This document shows, in pieces, positions 1 to 11,666 of a stretch of 64,000 nt of DNA; the stretch's first letter is position 1; each line of letters opens with the position of its first letter. Location of the stretch: assembly GCA_002633005.1 (NCBI GenBank), contig NMRA01000100.1, positions 664,401 to 728,400 of the forward strand. The letters run 5' to 3'. Origin of the DNA: Phoronis australis. Taxonomy: Eukaryota > Phoronida > Phoronidae. The notes beneath the pieces were generated by a model that made no database searches, was not told the DNA's origin, and saw only the letters and a list, made by a program, of their open reading frames with translations. The position numbers and the translations under genes are program-made.

Positions 1-533
1 ACGCCCCCCCCCCCCCCGAGAGAGGGCCTTATCTGAACGGGGAACCTTGAGATAAAAGGCTAATATCCTTAAGCATTGAAAAGAGTGACAGTTTATTCCA
101 TTGTCTTGTGACCCTGCAAAGTGACCTTCCTCAAAATGAAAAGTACGATTTCACAAAAACAGGAAAATTTAGGTAATAGATTCCAATATTGGGCCCCTTA
201 AGAATTTATTAACAAAAGCACAAAAGGGTGGCCACTTGAATGTCATCAATGGCCCCAATATAAAAGGATATATACTTTTAAAAACAGGAAATGTGTAGCA
301 ATTGATGATATCGATTTGGTCATCAAGTTTCCTCAAGTGATATCCAATTTTTGAGAAAATAAATCAGAGAGGGACCTCTGGAAAAACATGATAGTTTGCA
401 TTCGCAAAATTATTGAATTTAAAAATCCAGTGAATTAATATGCTCCGCAAAGGCTGCGCATTACAAATTTTCTTGATTTTAATGGTAATAACTTAGTGTC
501 ACACTTTACCTGTCAATGTTTCTCTGTTTGTAG
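1..533. other. intronic sequence upstream of first exon
   Basis: No coding segment is visible here. The window opens with a run of about 17 C, probably a hard-to-sequence homopolymer. The rest is AT-rich. The last 25 bases before 534 form a pyrimidine-rich tract ending in TAG, which serves as the acceptor for the first recognised exon. Confidence 0.5.
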
Positions 534-598
534 AAAAAAGCACGATAGTCCAAAAGCTAAGAAGAAAAGGAGATTAAAGAAAGAACTCATACAAAAAG
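534..598 (+). CDS. RPTP juxtamembrane exon (lysine-rich)
   Basis: This is a 65-nt internal exon candidate. It is bounded by a good pyrimidine tract ending in TAG and by a GTGTGT donor. Only one frame is open. It reads a strongly basic peptide containing KAKKKRRLKKELIQ, as expected for the cytoplasmic stop-transfer and juxtamembrane region just after a receptor's membrane helix. The exon enters after two bases of a codon and ends with one base (G). That base joins the first two bases (CC) of the exon at 33480 to make an Ala codon, so the phases match. The transmembrane exon should lie upstream of the window. The exon is short and low-complexity, and the intron after it is about 33 kb, so an unseen exon in between is possible. 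Confidence 0.55.
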
Positions 599-3500
599 GT
601 GTGTACAATATAAATAACTGGTCTGAAAGCAGTGTTGTGTGGCTGTGAAACAATTATTGGTTAATTGCTGCTAGTGAATAACTTGTCGCGCAATCAGTTT
701 TAGATGTTCTTCACTTATTTAGCATACAATATGGCTAACAAGTGAAATTCATTTTTGTAAAATTTCTCCACGAAAGTAAAGATTAAGGACGTTTGAGTCA
801 ATTACAAGCTTGATTGAAAGTGTGAAGGGATTGTAAAAAAGTTCCGTTATTTTCAAAAAGGTCAGCCACTAAAAAATTGGTCATTTGGAAATTATTTTCT
901 GCAAAATTAGTGAAGAACTGTCGCAGCTGTTGATGTATTCAAGGTAATACCAATCTTTGAATTTCTAAAATAACTTTTTAATTATTATGAGTCAACCCAT
1001 AAAACTATGTATTTTCAAAATCATTGAATCTTATCATTGCATGAAAAATACCCGGATGTTTGTAATCACATGACTTCATTCTTTCTAATATGTAATGCTT
1101 TTAACAGACATCAGCGGACTGATTGCCGTTGATTTTTTTCAAGTGTAACTTGCGAATTCTGTTTCTTTATTCTGTTAGCTACAAAGATGTGTCGGGATTT
1201 TCTGTTAAGGCTTTTCAAGTTTAAGAACTCTTTTCTCAAAAATGAAGAAGACAACATACTTTGAAAAAGGCAGAAGCCTCGAGTATTGACTGTCCAGCTC
1301 TCAACCTAAAAGTGTGCTTTAGTTAAAAGTGTTGGTCTCCGTGAAATATCACGGTTTTTTGTACAAAATGCTGTCATATTATTAGAAACATCTGAGAATT
1401 GCTTTCATGGGTCATCAAGGATTTTAAAAACACAAAGTTTTATGAGCCTACAATTAATGCTTAAAAAGAAATTTGATCTGTGATAAACTTTTCCTTTAGA
1501 CTTTTCACCATGATATTTCTGACACTGTTTACAGTGTTGTCCTATGGTTAACTGATGTCTTCAGTTTTTATCCTGTGTTGATGTCTTTGATGATATAGCC
1601 ATGTTCCCCTTGTGGAGATGGGGGGTCCATATCGTAAATGGATTAGGTTTCAAGCAAATATGTAAGAACTTCTGATCACTGTGTTAGCCAGAGTTCTGAT
1701 GCAGCACTTTCACACTCGGCATTCTAAGAGCCCCTGGAGTTTGTCCATTGTTGATTGATTAGCCACTCATGAGTGGATAATCTCATTCACCACTTTTCAG
1801 CTACCAGCACTGCACACCTGAGCACTACCTCTAGAAAACATTATGCGCATGCAACGTTGCCACGACAATGCAAGTATACTGTTTAGATCTGTAACAGGTA
1901 TCCGTGACCGCGACTGACAGGACATGAGACTTAAGAAGTTACACTTCCTTTGTTTTTGCCATTATGTATGAAATTAGATCTGCCCTTAAATAGGCTATGG
2001 AGATATAATTACTACTTGCAAGGTTGATCAGTTTGATATAGGAAACCAGTTCTGGTCCAGTTGTTTGTGCAATAAACCAAAAATCAGCATTATGTGAAAT
2101 GGTCATGGCAAGGATTAATTATGGCTGAAGTCGTATTTACTTGAAATTCAATTCCGGTATCGTTAGTAAAGTTTACGATTTTAATTGGTTTATTATGTCA
2201 GTACATACATTCTTGCATTTGAAATATCTTCAAAACTATTGAATTTATCAGTGTAGAAGTATTTATTTTCTGAAAATGAAAATTGTGTGGAATTTGACTT
2301 TTTACTTTATGCCATTCTGCCATTGCCTGGGTCGGGTGACCATGTTTTTTTAATAAAATTTAGCAAGAAACAACTGTATTCATGGCAAAACTATGTCTAT
2401 ACCACTACTTCTTTTCATAAAATGCGAAACAATTTTTTGTTTTCTAAATCTCCTTTTTATTTTAGTTAGATGAAACTGATATTTTTTCTTAAAAAGAGCT
2501 AATAGGGCAGTTGTCACAATGAAGCATTTTAAAAACAATGTCTCACGGCATTTTGGAGAACAGGTCAAGTGATAGTGCGAAAAAGTGTCATCTGGATTAA
2601 CGATTTGTTCTGAATTTTCTGGAGTTAGTCATAGTCTTTAAAGTCAATTAACCTTTTGTGTTTATCCTTCTCTTAGTGAAAAAACCTAGTATTTGGTTTG
2701 AACTCTAGGCAACAGCGGTTTCCAAACTGAGACTTAATTCACACATCATTCTAGTCTCCAACCATCATCTCAGAGTTACAAGAACCAAGTAGATACGTTC
2801 ATCAACAGGTGCCTGGGAAGTGAAATGCATTTTTTTCGTTACTCTCTGGTAAAGATGATACTAACCCAGCTTTTCATAAGGAAGTCAATTTGAGAAACCA
2901 AATAGTTTGAAAACTCACTAGTCCAGAATATATTGATTTATTTTTGCCAGTGTTTTATTGCTGTTTAGCCATTGCTGATCCAGTTCTTGTACAAAGTTAT
3001 TGTTGTAATGGAAGGTGCCACAATACCGGGCACTTTCTAATGTTTTGTATGAAAGAATGTTCTTGAATTTCATTGATAATGCATTTCTACAGGCTTCTTC
3101 AAATTCAGCATGTGATCAACGGAGATAGGAACATCGAAGCTTGCCCACATGGTGAATTACTTCATAGAAGGAAGTAATTATTTTGCACAAAATACGATTT
3201 TAATCTATTAACTAGCCCTGTGTTTCTTTAGATAATCCTGAAACAAAGTACAAGACGTTTTATAGTGAATGTAAACATGTACTAAATACTTGGTGCAGTT
3301 TAATGTCATTCCATGCTACCTGTATGACTGTGACATGTACTCAGGTCTGCGTCACTGTTTCCTCCAGCTAAGTCATGACGTCTTGAGCACCTGTTTTATC
3401 CAGCTGTCATTATGTTCACTATGATGTCAGCCTGAGTTCAACTCCCACTAAGATTTGTTATTGTTTGTAAATTAATGATACACAGCAGAATGAGGTGTTC

Positions 3501-4596
3501 TACATAAATCAGGGCAGCTAGTAAACAACATAATAAAGGCAAACTTTTTAAAAACACAATCCACCCACCGATCAGCTCCTCCTGGTGTTCAGTTAGAAAA
3601 TCACCTTATTCTTGTCCTTCCAATAGCTGCTAATTCAGCGCCTTAATGTTTTCACTAACTCTGGTCAAATTATTGGATTGACTGGATCATGTAAGATCAC
3701 ATTGAAAGGATTTTAATGTAAAGTAATTGCTTGCTCATTGATATCACTTTGGTGTCATATAAGTCTACTAATACTGCATTCGGACTGCATTATAGTCATT
3801 ATTTAACTCTGTTTAAAGTATAGTTATTACTGAAATTTCCGAAACACACAGGAAATTAGCAAGGTAATGTATTACATCATAAGAAGCCAACAATTTGGGA
3901 ACTGCTTGTCGTTTACTGTTGTACTGTGTTTTTGGATAGCAAATCAGTTGAAACAAATTCCTCTGGATGATGTTGATTGAGTCCGCATTTTTATCTTTAT
4001 TCTCATTGTTGTAATATTCTGATAACAAAGTTGGTTCATTCATATTCAGGGCTGATGTTCATACAAAATGCTCTCACTTGTTCTGTCGGTGTGTTATCCG
4101 ACAATTTAAATGTAGTTTTGTCAGTTTTGGGGCAAATGGGGGGGAGTCTTACTTATTTTCAGCAGCGGTGTTATAACACAATGTAAGTAAAATGATTTTC
4201 AAAAATCTATATGTAGCTTATTTATGATATAGCATCTCTTATCATTGCCATCTTAATTGTTTACATTCACTTGGCTGGCAAGCAGTACATATAGTTTGCA
4301 GGTGGAACTATGTTAAACAATCACTCCTTTGGATGGGGAACATGTGTTATCACAGTAGTAAGGGGTCACATGTCAGTGTTTTGAACTTTGAAAATCACCC
4401 CAAATGGACTGTTTTGCCTTTAATTTAGAACATCATTACGCTGGTGTTAACAGATATATGAGGCAAGGTCATTAAACTTGTTTTTGATTAGACTGTGTGA
4501 TTATGGCTTTATTCAGGATCTTGAAATTCTCAACATATTGATTAAATATTTAGTTCTAGAAAAACTACTTGAGTACTGTGAAATTTCAGAAATTAG

Positions 4597-5152
4597 GGAC
4601 ACAGTATTTGGCTAGTTTACCATATTGTTAATTAAGGACACATTGCGTGGCTGGTTTACCATATTGTTAATCAAGGACGCAGTATGTGGCTAGTTTACCA
4701 TATTGTAAATTAAGGNTTTGATGAATCACTTGTCTGTTTAGCAAACCACTTGTCTGTTTGTCAAACCACTTGTTTATTTGGCACTGGTGTCTATTTTGAA
4801 CCTTTTCGCTGCCCATACTTGTGGCTAGTTTACCATATTGTTAATTAAGGACACATTGCGTGGCTAGTTTACCATATTGTTAATTAAGGACACATTGCGT
4901 GGCTAGTTTACCATATTGTTAATTAAGGACACATTGCGTGGCTAGTTTACCATATTCTTAACTAAGGACACAATATATGGCTAGTTTACCATATTGTTAA
5001 TTAAGGACACATTGCGTGGCTAGTTTACCATATTGTTAATTAAGGACACATTGCGTGGCTAGTTTACCATATTCTTAATTAAGGACACAATATATGGCTA
5101 GTTTACCATATTGTTAATTAAGGACACAGCGTGTGGCTAGTTTACCATATTT
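4597..5152. repeat. 39-bp minisatellite with interrupting insert
   Basis: Units begin GGCTAGTTTACCATATTG and include TTAATTAAGG. From 4823 to 5134 there are eight units at exact 39-bp spacing, plus a partial ninth. Three further diverged units lie at about 4612-4715. Between the two blocks is a single N (4716) followed by a short array of about 21 bp built on CACTTGTCTGTTTG (about 4727-4785). The N inside a tandem array suggests the true copy number is not resolved. Confidence 0.9.
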
Positions 5153-5509
5153 AAAACCAATGATCAATTTGTTTGGATGAACCCAAGTTACTGTTTTCAG
5201 GCATTTTGTGATATCTTAAGTGTGGCCGAACCTGTGCTTTCCACATTTCAAACTATAACATGTCAGAGAAAACCTGGAATTTTGGTGCATACTACTTAGT
5301 AGTGCTAGCAATTACTGCTTCCCACTTCATTAGCTTGGATGCAAAGGTTGTGTTGAATAGGCATTATAAAAGTTTCCTGAAGACGGAGCCTATCTCAGTA
5401 GTGACCAGTGCAAGGGAGTAATTCTCCAAACGTTCACTAAATATTGAGGAATCTTCATTGTAGTTGCTGAAGTGCCACATGTACCATTCCCCAAGACTGT
5501 TACGCACCT

Positions 5510-5820
5510 GCCTTGTGGACTGACTATCTGCCTGGTCAGCCAGTTGGGATACAGCCTTGTCCTTATCATTTTGACAGTGGCAAACCAATGTTTATATAGT
5601 GCAGCTCTCTTATTGTCTCCTTTCATCTGATGCTCATGTAATCCAGGAATTATGTTGTAAACAGCACACTTTATGCCAGCCAATATTTAAAAATACTATT
5701 TGCAAACGACTTTCAACAAGAAGCAGATGTGTTTTGTATGAAATACTTTCACCAAAAAACTTTGAGTGGAGAAAACAGTTGACTTTCGGAGAAATTGGAC
5801 TTAACTTTCATCTGTTTATT
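5510..5820 (-). repeat. dispersed repeat family A, inverted copy
   Basis: The reverse complement of this segment aligns by eye along its length with 14520-14830. Shared blocks include a Cys/Phe-like ORF shadow with TTTTCTCC-CTCAAAG, AACACATCTGCTTC and GCTGTTTACAACATAATT. It sits head-to-head with the plus-strand copy at 5985-6260. No protein is recognisable in it. It is probably a non-autonomous transposon fragment. Confidence 0.7.
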
Positions 5821-5984
5821 CCTTTTTGCCACTGTAAGCTCTGAGGAGCTTAACTATAGAGTATTGTGTACAAACACAAAAGGTGTTCTTGACATTAGTT
5901 TAATCGAGCGTGATTCTAGATTCCTGATAGTGGAAATTTCTTAATTATTACACTCTAGGAGAATGGTAGGTAATGCTGTTAAAA

Positions 5985-6260
5985 CAAAGAAATTTCCCAC
6001 GTCACAATCTGATCTAGATTTTTTCCCATTAAACTTGACAAATAAGCCATTGTGTAAATGACACTCAATGCTGTGGTTAAGTAAGCAGGTCAGCGCTTAT
6101 TGTCATAGAAGGGGTTCAGTAGTTGAAAGTGAAGTCTTAATTTTTCTGAATATCATCTGTTTTTCTCTGTTCAAAGTTTTTTAGTGATAGCATTTAGTAA
6201 AAAACACCTTTGCGACATTTGTTGAATATTATTGTATTTTAAATATCGGTTACCTTCAAG
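5985..6260 (+). repeat. dispersed repeat family A, 5' half
   Basis: It aligns with 14455-14660 on the same strand: AGAAATTTCC, then GTCTTAATTTTT, TTCAAAG-TTTTTTAGTGATAGCATTT, then ACATTTGTTGAA and AAATAT-GGTTA. It lacks the 3' half seen at 7745-7945. With 5510-5820 it forms an imperfect inverted pair. Confidence 0.65.
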
Positions 6261-6287
6261 CATTCTGATTAAAAACTGACTAGCCAT

Positions 6288-6830
6288 TATCCGTGCGAAA
6301 GCACGGGTAGCAGCTAATGCGAGGGGAAGTAGCTACACCTAAGAGTGAATCGATCGAGTCATTCATCATAAGAGACAAGAATACTTCTTCAAGAGACCGT
6401 GTTAAAAGCTTCAAGCTGAATTTCTGTCAGATTTTAGTAGGCTGAATTAAGGTGTGCACCTGTGGGATTCTTCCCCCTAGGCAGCACAAATTTCTTTCCA
6501 GAAATGATTTGACCCTGCCGTAATATAAAGTACAGTAATCAGATATTCCTCAGTTTAAAGTAAAAACTAAGAATGCATTTAAAATATTGTATAATACACA
6601 AAGTATATAGATGTCAGTGTCAGATTTAGAGGGGGGCCAAGGGGGCCATGGCCCCCCATAAAATTACACCCAGCTTCCATTTGGCAGTTCGGGGATGCGA
6701 ATGTCTGAAGGGCAAAATTCTGGCTAATACTCCTATTTGCTGTGCCTCCCCAACTCAAAATCCTGGATCCGCCCCTGGATGTATTTACAAAAGTTGCATC
6801 ATAAATCTACATACTCAGAGGTAGTAAGTT
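6288..6830 (+). repeat. dispersed repeat family B, copy 1
   Basis: It aligns with 47165-47500 on the same strand. Landmarks are GGGTAGCAGCTA, CATCA-AAGAGACA, CCCTAGGCAGCACA, the AATCAGATATTC block, and GTATTTACAAAAGT with CATAAAT further on. The copy is split at 6615-6777 by a small inverted-repeat element that copy 2 lacks. A hairpin, CCGTGC-GAAA-GCACGG, lies at 6291-6306, upstream of CTAA. Confidence 0.75.
6615..6777. mobile_element. 163-bp MITE with GATGT target-site duplication
   Basis: The element is bounded by direct GATGT repeats (6610-6614 and 6778-6782). Its right end is GGATCCGCCCCTG. The inverse, CAGGGGCGGATCC, matches the imperfect left end CAGTGTCAGATTTAG. The clean break in repeat family B and its uninterrupted relative at 47.48 kb support an insertion. 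CAG...CTG ends would fit a hAT-like group, but 5-bp duplications are shorter than the classical 8 bp, so the superfamily is uncertain. It has no coding capacity. Confidence 0.75.
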
Positions 6831-6884
6831 CGCTAGCTGTATGAAGACTGTTGTCAACATACAGCTAGGTAGCCGTGTATAGAG

Positions 6885-7330
6885 CTCTGTTAGACACCGA
6901 AATTTCACACAATCCGGGTGCTCAGCTCGTCACCTCGATGTGAAACTTAGAGCTAACAACCTGCAGGGGTGCATGTAGAATCAGGGAATGAATCGACATT
7001 CACAGTGCCCGTTACAGCGTTTATTGAAGTAAACAAAATCTAATGAACGTTTCATAAATCTCCGCCTTTTGTAACAAAGGAAAATCCTATCTGCTGTCGT
7101 TTCGAAAACAGTGCAATCTCGTGACACGTGCACATACGCACCATTTCCCAAAACTTTGCGATACCTCTAGAGAGTATTTTCTGAAATTGATTTCTTTAGT
7201 ATTAAAATAGTAAAAACTTGTACCGAAATGAAACCACTTCCAATTGTCATGACATGTACGCAGTTGATTGAAGAACATGGAAATTTTCCCGATAGATGAC
7301 GCAATGGGGCCCAAAGAGCGCATCGTAATT
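6885..7330 (+). repeat. dispersed repeat family C, copy 1
   Basis: It corresponds to the reverse complement of 12385-12800. Shared blocks include GCTCGTCACCTCG, GTGAAACTTA, CCACTTCC-ATTGTC and AAAAACTTGT, with a common order across about 400 bp and many indels. No protein is seen in it. Confidence 0.6.
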
Positions 7331-7439
7331 TTAGCAGCAGATTAACTGAAGACCGCCAATTTTCCAACAGGAGGGTAAATAATTTAGTTTACTAAAGGAA
7401 GAGTAATAAATTTTTAATGAGGCATCATTAATTTTGGCG

Positions 7440-7740
7440 GTGGCAGGTCCGATCTGTTTGAAGTATATACGCGACAGAAGCCGGAGGGAGTGAAATTAAG
7501 CCGATGGAGTGACGTCACCGGCAGGCCTTTGAGTCGACCGACTGACGTCACCAAGGCCAGTACAAAACTGGCCACCCTCCCTCCGCGTCTACGAAAAAAC
7601 GGCCTGCGAGAAAAAAATAGAACACCTCGAATCCAAATAGGGGGCTGGTGCATTACCTGGGACCAAGGCGGTGCCTAAACTGGCGCAACAAAGGTCTGTA
7701 GTGGGGGGGGGGAGGGGGGAAATGGAGTTTGTGCAAACGA
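7440..7740 (+). repeat. dispersed repeat family D, copy 1
   Basis: It aligns along its length with 53890-54195: GGGAGTGAAATTAAGCCGA, GACTGACGTCAC, TACGAAAAAACGGCC, ATAGAACACCTC, ACCTGGGACCA. It contains CRE-like TGACGTCA palindromes at conserved places. It is directly followed by a fragment of family A. Confidence 0.75.
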
Positions 7741-7744
7741 TGCA

Positions 7745-7945
7745 TTTTATACAATAGGTTATAATTGCTGGATTATGCGAGTTTATCAGAGGAATGTAGA
7801 CAATCAGGAGAGCTGGTCTATGTAATCGTTGATTTGCCAACTTTCTCCCCTTGCTATCACTGTCAAACTGATGATGACATGGTGGTATCCCGAGTTCCCG
7901 ATCAGTGAAATTGGGGAAACTCACCACACAGCGCAGCAACATACT
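7745..7945 (+). repeat. dispersed repeat family A, 3' half
   Basis: It aligns with 14690-14850 on the same strand: ATAATTGCTG, GTTTATCAGAGGAAT, GATTTGCCAACTTT, TATCACTGTCAAACTGAT, ATGACATG. It completes the family, whose 5' half is at 5985-6260. Confidence 0.7.
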
Positions 7946-9621
7946 GACATCTTCAAGAACTCGATCGGTGCACCCCTTCATTGATAATGGTATAAACCAC
8001 TATTCTTCAATACACATTTGCAATCCTGAGTGAATAGCCCAGCCACATTGTAATATAAATTTAGAGTGTATTACACATTAGGTATATTGCTTAATCACCC
8101 CAATGCCCAGGGATTATATCTTCCCATCTTTTATAGTATGTCTCCCTGTTTTGTCTGGTGGCAATTTTACCCAGAAATTATTTTCAGTTGATAACCATTG
8201 GTTTATGTAAGCACTGGGAGTATTAAAGAATTGTATGAATATTAGTCAAGTTGGGTTTATCAAACTGTCCAGATATATTGACTGTTTGCGTAGATTGAAA
8301 CAACCTCAACCCTTAGTCACAAAAACCGGCCGTTTTTGCAATATTTCACATATTTCTAGCAAAATACCTTAACTTCATTCTCAGGGAACTTTGAATACGA
8401 AATATACGGCATTTATCAAGAAAAAAGATTTGACAGAACCTCCTCTGGTCCTCAACCATGTGGAAATTTGTTTACTTCGTATCCAAAGTCAAAGGTGACA
8501 GAGCTGTCACTCAAATCGAATCTTCTGCTTGGCTTATACACTTCCAAGTCACAGTCCTTATTCACCAAGTGGCCATAGGATTGAGTTGAAGAGGTGTACA
8601 TACATGGAAAGATGCAGCGGAAAACAAAGACATAACATATTTTTTATTCCTAGTCAGAGTTGCACTCCTGCTTACGTACAACCGTTGATAACATTACGAA
8701 GTCACTGAGTTGCTGCATGGCATCCGGCATATCACCAACAACGCAGGTTGTGAAAAACGGTAAATCCTCGCACAAATTCATTCATTTCACCAATAATCTG
8801 ACGTTTTGTTGTTTAGATCTCGTGCTCACGTGCGCTTTAACCACTGACACTCGATTTGTATTCTACATTTCATACTTGGTTTCTTTCAGTCTTCCCGGCA
8901 TGTGCTTTAGCATGTGTTCCGTACTAGTTTTTTTTTTTACCTATTTTAATAGGTCGAGAGGAAATCTCCCCTAACCAGGTTTTACCAGATTCAGTGTCAA
9001 TCATCTTCACAAAATTAGTGATAATTAACTTAATTATGCACTACCAATTTAGTGGACATTGCGTGTGAATGTTCAATTAGCTAAAAATGTAAAAGCATAG
9101 AAAGGTTATGTTAACCTAAAACGTGTTTTCACCGAATCAGTAAGTAAGAAAACTTCAGATTTTTATAACTCGTAATGTTTCTGGCTTTTTCTCGGCTTCG
9201 GCAAATCGACTTAATTTTATTTTAGGAACACAAGTTTCCGAAAAGCGGCTCAGTGACTTTCACTGAAACTTTACGATTTTATTCAAAAAGCACTGTTAGG
9301 ATTTTCCTCTTAAACGCTTAGTTTTTATGTATGTTGAGGCAGACGAATACAGCTGCTATTTATTTCAAAAATACCGTACGTTTTGCATGTTGATGTGGCA
9401 AAGAAACAAAACAAGTACCGCGGTAATCGAAAATTCCTAACAGTTTTTTAGGTAAATCTTGAACTTTTCATTTAAAAAAGGTTTCATTAAAATTGACCAA
9501 GAGGATATTTTGCTATGAATGTACCTTTCTTAAAAATGTAGGTAACGTAATAATAATAATGGCACATAAATACAAAACATATTTTGATAATCTCTGATGT
9601 TTTTTCTTTCACAAATTCATA

Positions 9622-9800
9622 CTTTTACTGGTTGACATAGCCTGGTTTGTTGATATATGAATTATATAAACTTTTACTGGTTGACATAGCCTGGTTTTTT
9701 GATATATGAATTAGAACGATGTCAATGTTGACATAACCCATAGGCATAGGGCATGTCCAGCCTCCCAGTGTAGGCATAGGGCATGTCCAGTCTCCCAGTG
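9622..9800. repeat. two short tandem duplications
   Basis: A block of about 48 bp beginning CTTTTACTGGTTGACATAG occurs twice back to back (9622 to about 9715). A block of about 30 bp with GTAGGCATAGGGCATGTCCAG follows, also doubled. The second copies have few changes, so the events look local and fairly recent. Confidence 0.8.
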
Positions 9801-10176
9801 TTCTTTTGTTGACTAGACATTTGGTTTTGGTATATACTTTTACTTGCAGTGTCATGCTTGAATTACATTTATTTCATGGTAGACACTCCCGTCCATAATT
9901 TTGTCGGTCCGTAATGCATCATATTACTAAGAGATTCATGAGCTACTTAAAAACGCCAATCCTTTTTCGAGTAGAATAGAATATAGGTTCTTTAAAGTAG
10001 TTCTGAAAAACCACAACCAATAGTCACTAGGTCAGGTCCTACTGATACTACGTGTTCACTCTAACAGTTAGTACACTAATGTACGTCCCTAACATGGAAG
10101 TACATAGTGAAGTGTACTGTGATCTTACTGCAATTATTAATGCCAACTGAATATATTAAGAAACTGACAAGTAGCT

Positions 10177-11355
10177 TTTATGATATGATATTACATGGTA
10201 AACTTATTGAAGGTGCCATGTTAATACTTTATGATATGATATTACATGGTAAACTTATTGAAGGTGCCATGTTAATACTTTATGATATGATATTACATGG
10301 TAAACTTATTGAAGGTGCCATGTTAATACTTTATGATATGATATTACATGGTAAACTTATTGAAGGTGCCATGTTAATACTTTATGATATGATATTACAT
10401 GGTAAACTTATTGAAGGTGCCATGTTAATACTTTATGATATGATATTACATGGTAAACTTATTGAAGGTGCCATGTTAATACTTTATGATATGATATTAC
10501 ATGGTAAACTTATTGAAGGTGCCATGTTAATACTTTATGATATGATATTACATGGTAAACTTATTGAAGGTGCCATGTTAATACTTTATGATATGATATT
10601 ACATGGTAAACTTATTGAAGGTGCCATGTTAATACTTTATGATATGATATTACATGGTAAACTTATTGAAGGTGCCATGTTAATACTTTATGATATGATA
10701 TTACATGGTAAACTTATTGAAGGTGCCATGTTAATACTTTATGATATGATATTACATGGTAAACTTATTGAAGGTGCCATGTTAATACTTTATGATATGA
10801 TATTACATGGTAAACTTATTGAAGGTGCCATGTTAATACTTTATGATATGATATTACATGGTAAACTTATTGAAGGTGCCATGTTAATACTTTATGATAT
10901 GATATTACATGGTAAACTTATTGAAGGTGCCATGTTAATACTTTATGATATGATATTACATGGTAAACTTATTGAAGGTGCCATGTTAATACTTTATGAT
11001 ATGATATTACATGGTAAACTTATTGAAGGTGCCATGTTAATACTTTATGATATGATATTACTTGGTAAACTTATTGAAGGCACCATGTTAATACTTTATG
11101 ATATATGATATTACATGGTAAACTTATTGAAGGTGCCATGTTAATAGTTTATGATATGATATTATATGGTAAACTTATTGAAGGCACCATGTTAATACTT
11201 TATGATATATGATATTACATGGTAAACTTATTGAAGGCACCATGTTAATACTTTATGATATATATTACATGGTAAACTTATTGAAGGCACCATGTTAATA
11301 CTTTATGATATATGATATTACATGGTAAACTTTTTGAAGGCACCATGTTAATACT
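10177..11355. repeat. 51-bp satellite, about 23 copies
   Basis: Units begin TTTATGATATGATATTACAT and repeat every 51 bp. The first 17 copies (10177-11043) are identical by eye. The last few vary, with an extra AT and GCACC replacing GTGCC. Because 51 is divisible by three, a 333-codon ORF (10107-11108) runs through it, reading 17-residue repeats LYDMILHGKLIEGAMLI. Its start lies in single-copy sequence with no other gene sign, so I treat it as non-coding. Uniform copies mean recent expansion or gene-conversion-like homogenisation. Confidence 0.95.
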
Positions 11356-11666
11356 TCTAAGAATATAGCATAGAGTTTGTGGGCCCATTGCACTGCATCA
11401 CCTGGAACCATTGTTATGCTTTATTAATATATAGCTCTAACTGAGCTGAGGAGTTAGAGACCGGACTGAAGGGTGTAGCAGTGTGCCCAAATGGGACTTG
11501 AGCCCATTACCTTGAGGAATATATCCCAGATGGCCACATTGCCTAATCCTACTCATGCTATACTTGAACTTGATAATGCCATTGCAATTAATCCCTGTTC
11601 ACGGACTCAAGAGAATATGTATTGGATGAGATAATTGCAGTCATAAACCAATAGTGGTGCCAGTTT

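Noticed and set aside
4597-5152. CRISPR array
   Set aside because: The units follow head to tail without unique spacers and the genome is clearly eukaryotic.
7589-7981. 130-codon minus-strand ORF
   Set aside because: It crosses the join of two dispersed repeats (families D and A) and has no domain.
10107-11108. 333-codon ORF
   Set aside because: It is produced by a 51-bp satellite whose length is a multiple of three. No domain, splice context or independent coding sign is present.
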